Of a stretch of DNA of 39,727 bases, positions 36,680-39,727 are shown in pieces. A program made the translations under genes and the position numbers. Each line of letters opens with the position of its first letter. Within the stretch, counting starts at the first letter, position 1. Under the pieces are notes generated by a model. The model was not told the DNA's origin and did not search any database. It was given only the letters and a program-made list of their open reading frames with translations. The stretch covers positions 1-39,727 of the forward strand of contig CAJQQR010000212.1 in assembly GCA_905480545.1 (NCBI GenBank), given 5' to 3'. Source of the DNA: an uncultured Pirellulaceae bacterium (GTDB lineage Bacteria > Planctomycetota > Planctomycetia > Pirellulales > Pirellulaceae).

Positions 36680-39151
36680 ATGATATTGAATTACAAAATC
36701 TCAAAGTTTGCTGCTTGTTTGTTGCTGTTGGCCAGCGTTGATGCTTCAAACTGCGTTGCGGATGATCGTGCGCGGTCACAGCAATTCTTCGACACGTATT
36801 GCACGTCTTGCCACGGAAAGAAAAGTCCGAAGGCCGGTCTCCGCCTCGACCAAGTTGACGTGCTGCAATGGAATGACCCAAGTCTGCTTGATGAAATCTA
36901 TCTGGCGATCGAAAGTGGCGAGATGCCACCGGACGATGCGTTGAAGCATCCAAAACCGGGCCAGTCCAAAGCACTAAAACTGATTTTAACCAATCAACTT
37001 CGCCAACTCGCAGCAAAGGTGAAACCGGGAATGCTAAAACGATTGAGTCGAGTCGAATATCAAAACACCGTAAACGATGTATTTGGCACTGATTTTACTC
37101 TGATCGATCGGCTGCCGCTCGACAACATCAACGCTGGTTTTAATAACAATGCCGACAACTTGCACATGTCGGCGGTCGATATGGAGACGTACTTTAATGT
37201 TGCAAACCGGATTGCCGAGGCTGTCGTCAGCGACAAACCTGCTCCACGCGTCGTTGTCTACTCAACGAGGAACACAGACATTGATACGCATAGCCACAAG
37301 GACGATACCAAAGGATTTGCCCCGTCGCTCGAACGGAATTCGCGTCCGCTGGTTTTTGCATCTCCCGCCACCCAGATAAAAATTAACCCGTCGGTCCGAA
37401 CGAGCGGCGTTTATCGTATTGTTCCAGACGGATTCTACATCAACGCCAGGTTTGTCCCCGGCAGCCGCGTGGAAGAAAGACTGCCTGCTGTAAAAGATGT
37501 TTCGGAAAGTGATCTGGAAAATTCGCCTCCTGGCAGCCACTCGATGAGCTACTTCATTCGGAAGAATTCTGGTGCAGGACAAAGCATTGTTACTGTGATT
37601 CCAAGAAATGCTGCTTGGAAAGAATACGATCCCAGTGAAGGTTTCACGACGCGACTGTCTTCCGATGACACGATCGTTCTCAGGTGCAATGCGGTTAAAG
37701 GGAATGGTATTCAGCGGATGTTCTGCATTGAGAAAGCGACCATCACGGGACCGGTTTATGAGAATTGGCCACCGAAAACGTACTTCTATAAAACTTATTG
37801 CGAGGACATCGATTCATCTGCTGGCTATGACGCATGCCGGGCCATTTTGAAGAGGATAGCGCAGAAACTGTTTCGCCGTCCCGTCTCCCAAGCTGAGATG
37901 CGGCAAGTCTATACGCATGCGGAAAACGAGTTTGCCCAAGGCCGAAGCATCTACTCTGGCCTGCAAGCAGGCGTTCGCGGGATGTTATGTTCTCCGAACT
38001 TCCTGTACAAGCAGGAGGGCGATTCAGGGCCCCTAAGTGAGCACGCGATCGCTGCACGCATGTCGTATTTTTTGTGGAATTCCTTGCCCGACGAGATTCT
38101 TTTCGAATTGGCAAGACAAGGAAAGTTGCAGGATCCCAAAGTCCGACGCGAGCAGACGCGCCGTATGTTGCAGGATGCAAGAGCCAATCGGTTTGTCAAA
38201 GATTTCGTTTACCAATGGCTTGATCTTGAAAAGCTGAAGATTATCGAACCGGACGTTGGCATCTTCACTGTTGATGAATTTGACCTTGTCAGAGATCAGA
38301 TCAAAAAAGAACCGGTTGAGTTTTTCAAAGAAGTACTGTCGAGCAACCTAAGTTTGTTAAATTTTATTGACTCTGATTTCGTGATGATCACGCCAGAGCT
38401 CAACTACATCTATCGGATCGAAGGACACCCAATCGCAAAACCGCGAAAAAGACCTGGGTCAAGTAAAGTGTCACCGTTGGATTACAGACCCAAAGAGGTT
38501 AATTCAGAATTTTCCAAGGTGGTGCTGGGCGACAAAAATCGATACCGCGGAGGCCTGCTTACTCAGGCGGGCGTGCTGCTGATGACCACCAACAACGGGG
38601 AATATACCAATCCGTTTTATCGTGGTGCCTGGGTGTTGAAGAGTTTTTACGGAGATCATTTGGAGACTCCGGCAGACTTGGAAATCGCTGCGCTCAGTCC
38701 GCCGACAAAAACGGAGACGATCAAACAAACGATCGATGCCCATCGAGAAAGTGCCAGCTGCAACATCTGCCACAGAAAGATGGATCCGCTTGGAATCGCT
38801 TTAGAAAATTTCGACGTAATGGGACGCTGGCGCGACCAGTACACTGACGTCAGCAATTATTCGACAAGCAAAAAAAAATCGGGACGTTTTCCTGTTGATA
38901 CGAGAACTGTCCATATGGACGGGCGAGTCTTTAATGGTCCACAAGGCCTGAAGAAAATCCTGATGGAAGACGAAGCCAAGTTTTCCAGAGTGTTCATCGA
39001 GAACATTTTGTCCTATGCGATGGCTCGCCAACTCACTTTTCTCGACCGCGAAAATCTCGACCAACTTTACAAGCAATCCGCCGACACTGACTTTAGACTG
39101 CGCGACATTCTGTTGGCCATCGTGTCGTCTGAATACTTCACGAAAAGATAG
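36680..39151 (+). CDS. Secreted cytochrome c/DUF1587-DUF1592-DUF1588-DUF1585 protein
   Basis: The protein has 823 residues. The start at 36680 (MILNYKISKF) gives a signal peptide (residues 1-27) and the 1-bp spacing to the DUF1552 stop; upstream in-frame ATGs lie inside that gene. The heme motif C41-T-S-C-H45 is followed by DUF1587 (LKRLSRVEYQNTVNDVFG), a beta-rich middle part, DUF1595-like and DUF1592 segments (RMSYFLWNSLPDEI), DUF1588 (YRGGLLTQAGVLLMTT and the second motif C694-N-I-C-H698, followed by RKMDPLGIALE), and DUF1585 (VFNGPQGLKKILMEDEAKF). It lacks the DWIELEGP modules, like the 11760 protein. It is probably an exported diheme partner of the DUF1552 protein upstream. Confidence 0.9.
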   Translation: MILNYKISKFAACLLLLASVDASNCVADDRARSQQFFDTYCTSCHGKKSPKAGLRLDQVDVLQWNDPSLLDEIYLAIESGEMPPDDALKHPKPGQSKALKLILTNQLRQLAAKVKPGMLKRLSRVEYQNTVNDVFGTDFTLIDRLPLDNINAGFNNNADNLHMSAVDMETYFNVANRIAEAVVSDKPAPRVVVYSTRNTDIDTHSHKDDTKGFAPSLERNSRPLVFASPATQIKINPSVRTSGVYRIVPDGFYINARFVPGSRVEERLPAVKDVSESDLENSPPGSHSMSYFIRKNSGAGQSIVTVIPRNAAWKEYDPSEGFTTRLSSDDTIVLRCNAVKGNGIQRMFCIEKATITGPVYENWPPKTYFYKTYCEDIDSSAGYDACRAILKRIAQKLFRRPVSQAEMRQVYTHAENEFAQGRSIYSGLQAGVRGMLCSPNFLYKQEGDSGPLSEHAIAARMSYFLWNSLPDEILFELARQGKLQDPKVRREQTRRMLQDARANRFVKDFVYQWLDLEKLKIIEPDVGIFTVDEFDLVRDQIKKEPVEFFKEVLSSNLSLLNFIDSDFVMITPELNYIYRIEGHPIAKPRKRPGSSKVSPLDYRPKEVNSEFSKVVLGDKNRYRGGLLTQAGVLLMTTNNGEYTNPFYRGAWVLKSFYGDHLETPADLEIAALSPPTKTETIKQTIDAHRESASCNICHRKMDPLGIALENFDVMGRWRDQYTDVSNYSTSKKKSGRFPVDTRTVHMDGRVFNGPQGLKKILMEDEAKFSRVFIENILSYAMARQLTFLDRENLDQLYKQSADTDFRLRDILLAIVSSEYFTKR

Positions 39152-39648
39152 CTATCCATTTCCAGAACTAGGGGCGGGCTCATAACCTCGCTGTGTGAAC
39201 GGTTCTTTATGTCGTTTTTCGCTTCGGACGTTGTCACGTTAGAATGCCCCAGCGGGCTCAAGTACACGTGATTGTAAAATTTGGTTTTCGATTCCGTACA
39301 AAGACAACAAGATCACCCTGTCATTCGCATTGGTCGGTTGCGGCCCAATGCAAGTTGGTATCGCCCACTTAATCTTAACAGGTGCAACTTTGGCCTAAAA
39401 TTCAAACGGATCGTTCCACAAGTCCCAAACACGATGAATTCCTGACATAATGATCTGTTGTAAAAAGCGTAAAGGGGTCGATGCTGTCTCACAGACTGTG
39501 CCGAATCCCGTGGAATATCTTAGACAAAACAGATAAGCAGAATCTGTCGGCCGAAATCAAAAAGCATTGACTTCGTTAAAAAATTAACATCATCACTGAT
39601 GCCGTCCAGACCATCTGCAACTTTTTTCCTGACCACCCATCGAAAGTC
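39152..39648. other. Non-coding region before the final gene
   Basis: I see no gene in this half kilobase. ttgact near 39567 could be a -35 element for the next gene, but no well-spaced -10 follows. No clear terminator hairpin follows the 36680-39151 gene. Confidence 0.4.
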
Positions 39649-39727
39649 ATGTTCAAACAATCAAGTTCATATTGCCTGGCCATCTGTTTTATTGCCTCTT
39701 TTGGTCTAAATGCTGATGATTCGGTTG
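39649..39727 (+). CDS. Partial gene: start of a secreted protein
   Basis: The last 79 bases open a frame from ATG 39649 whose first 25 residues form a signal peptide (FKQSSSYCLAICFIASFG, then LNADDSV). The gene runs off the window. It may be another exported planctomycete protein in the same region; the family cannot be told. Confidence 0.5.
   Translation, partial: MFKQSSSYCLAICFIASFGLNADDSV

Noticed and set aside
1..39727. CRISPR arrays, tRNA or rRNA genes
   Set aside because: No regularly spaced repeats with unique spacers, and no tRNA cloverleaf or rRNA signature seen by eye.

Overview
The window looks like a chromosomal segment of a planctomycete, most likely Pirellulaceae (Rhodopirellula/Blastopirellula type). 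The inference rests on gene content: four DUF1552 proteins, four large secreted cytochrome-c/DUF1587-DUF1592-DUF1588-DUF1585 proteins, a PVC-type membrane-bound dehydrogenase with HEAT repeats and a heme domain, an ECF sigma factor of the Rhodopirellula/Verrucomicrobium type, and NPxRxRG-type palindromic repeats. Recognisable Shine-Dalgarno sites are rare. I saw no tRNA, rRNA or CRISPR.

Layout. 1-507 is non-coding and carries an element-end repeat. 508-6614 (minus) is a DUF1552 gene followed by a 1557-residue fusion of an esterase-like alpha/beta hydrolase, an NPCBM-like domain and the heme/DUF1592 module. 6615-7619 is non-coding. 7620-19327 (plus) is a tightly packed run: ECF sigma factor, membrane sensor/anti-sigma candidate, DUF1552, DUF1552, DUF1592 protein, DUF1592 protein with a triplicated module, and a four-EF-hand protein; several genes overlap by 4 bp. 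19.35-22.3 kb holds two decayed copies of the same integrase-type transposase flanking a secreted PQQ-like beta-propeller gene. 22.6-27.1 kb encodes a glycosidase-like five-blade propeller protein, a small membrane protein, a DUF3050 protein and a secreted alpha/beta hydrolase. 27.1-28.2 kb is a graveyard: an IS256-family transposase remnant butted against the C-terminal half of a broken FAD-dependent oxidoreductase. 28289-30580 is a two-gene redox unit: a short DUF4405-like membrane protein and a membrane-anchored double thioredoxin-like protein. 30.65-30.95 kb is a decayed REP-associated (RAYT/Y1) transposase, followed by the minus-strand dehydrogenase (30983-34939). 35449-39151 is a third DUF1552-DUF1592 pair, and a new secreted protein starts at 39649 and runs off the window.

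How it fits together. The DUF1552/DUF1592 pairs look like exported degradative or redox modules: the DUF1552 partner has a Tat-like RR signal, and each DUF1592 partner carries two CxxCH heme motifs. One set sits behind its own ECF sigma factor and a membrane protein with a jelly-roll-like outer domain, suggesting extracellular-substrate sensing. The neighbouring esterase, glycosidase-like, NPCBM and PQQ-propeller genes point to polysaccharide use, although no substrate can be named from sequence.

Most unusual item: the thioredoxin-like gene is interrupted by a single in-frame TGA (29645-29647) at the expected redox position. A perfect 6-bp hairpin with an AGGU loop follows at SECIS-like distance, making it a candidate selenoprotein.
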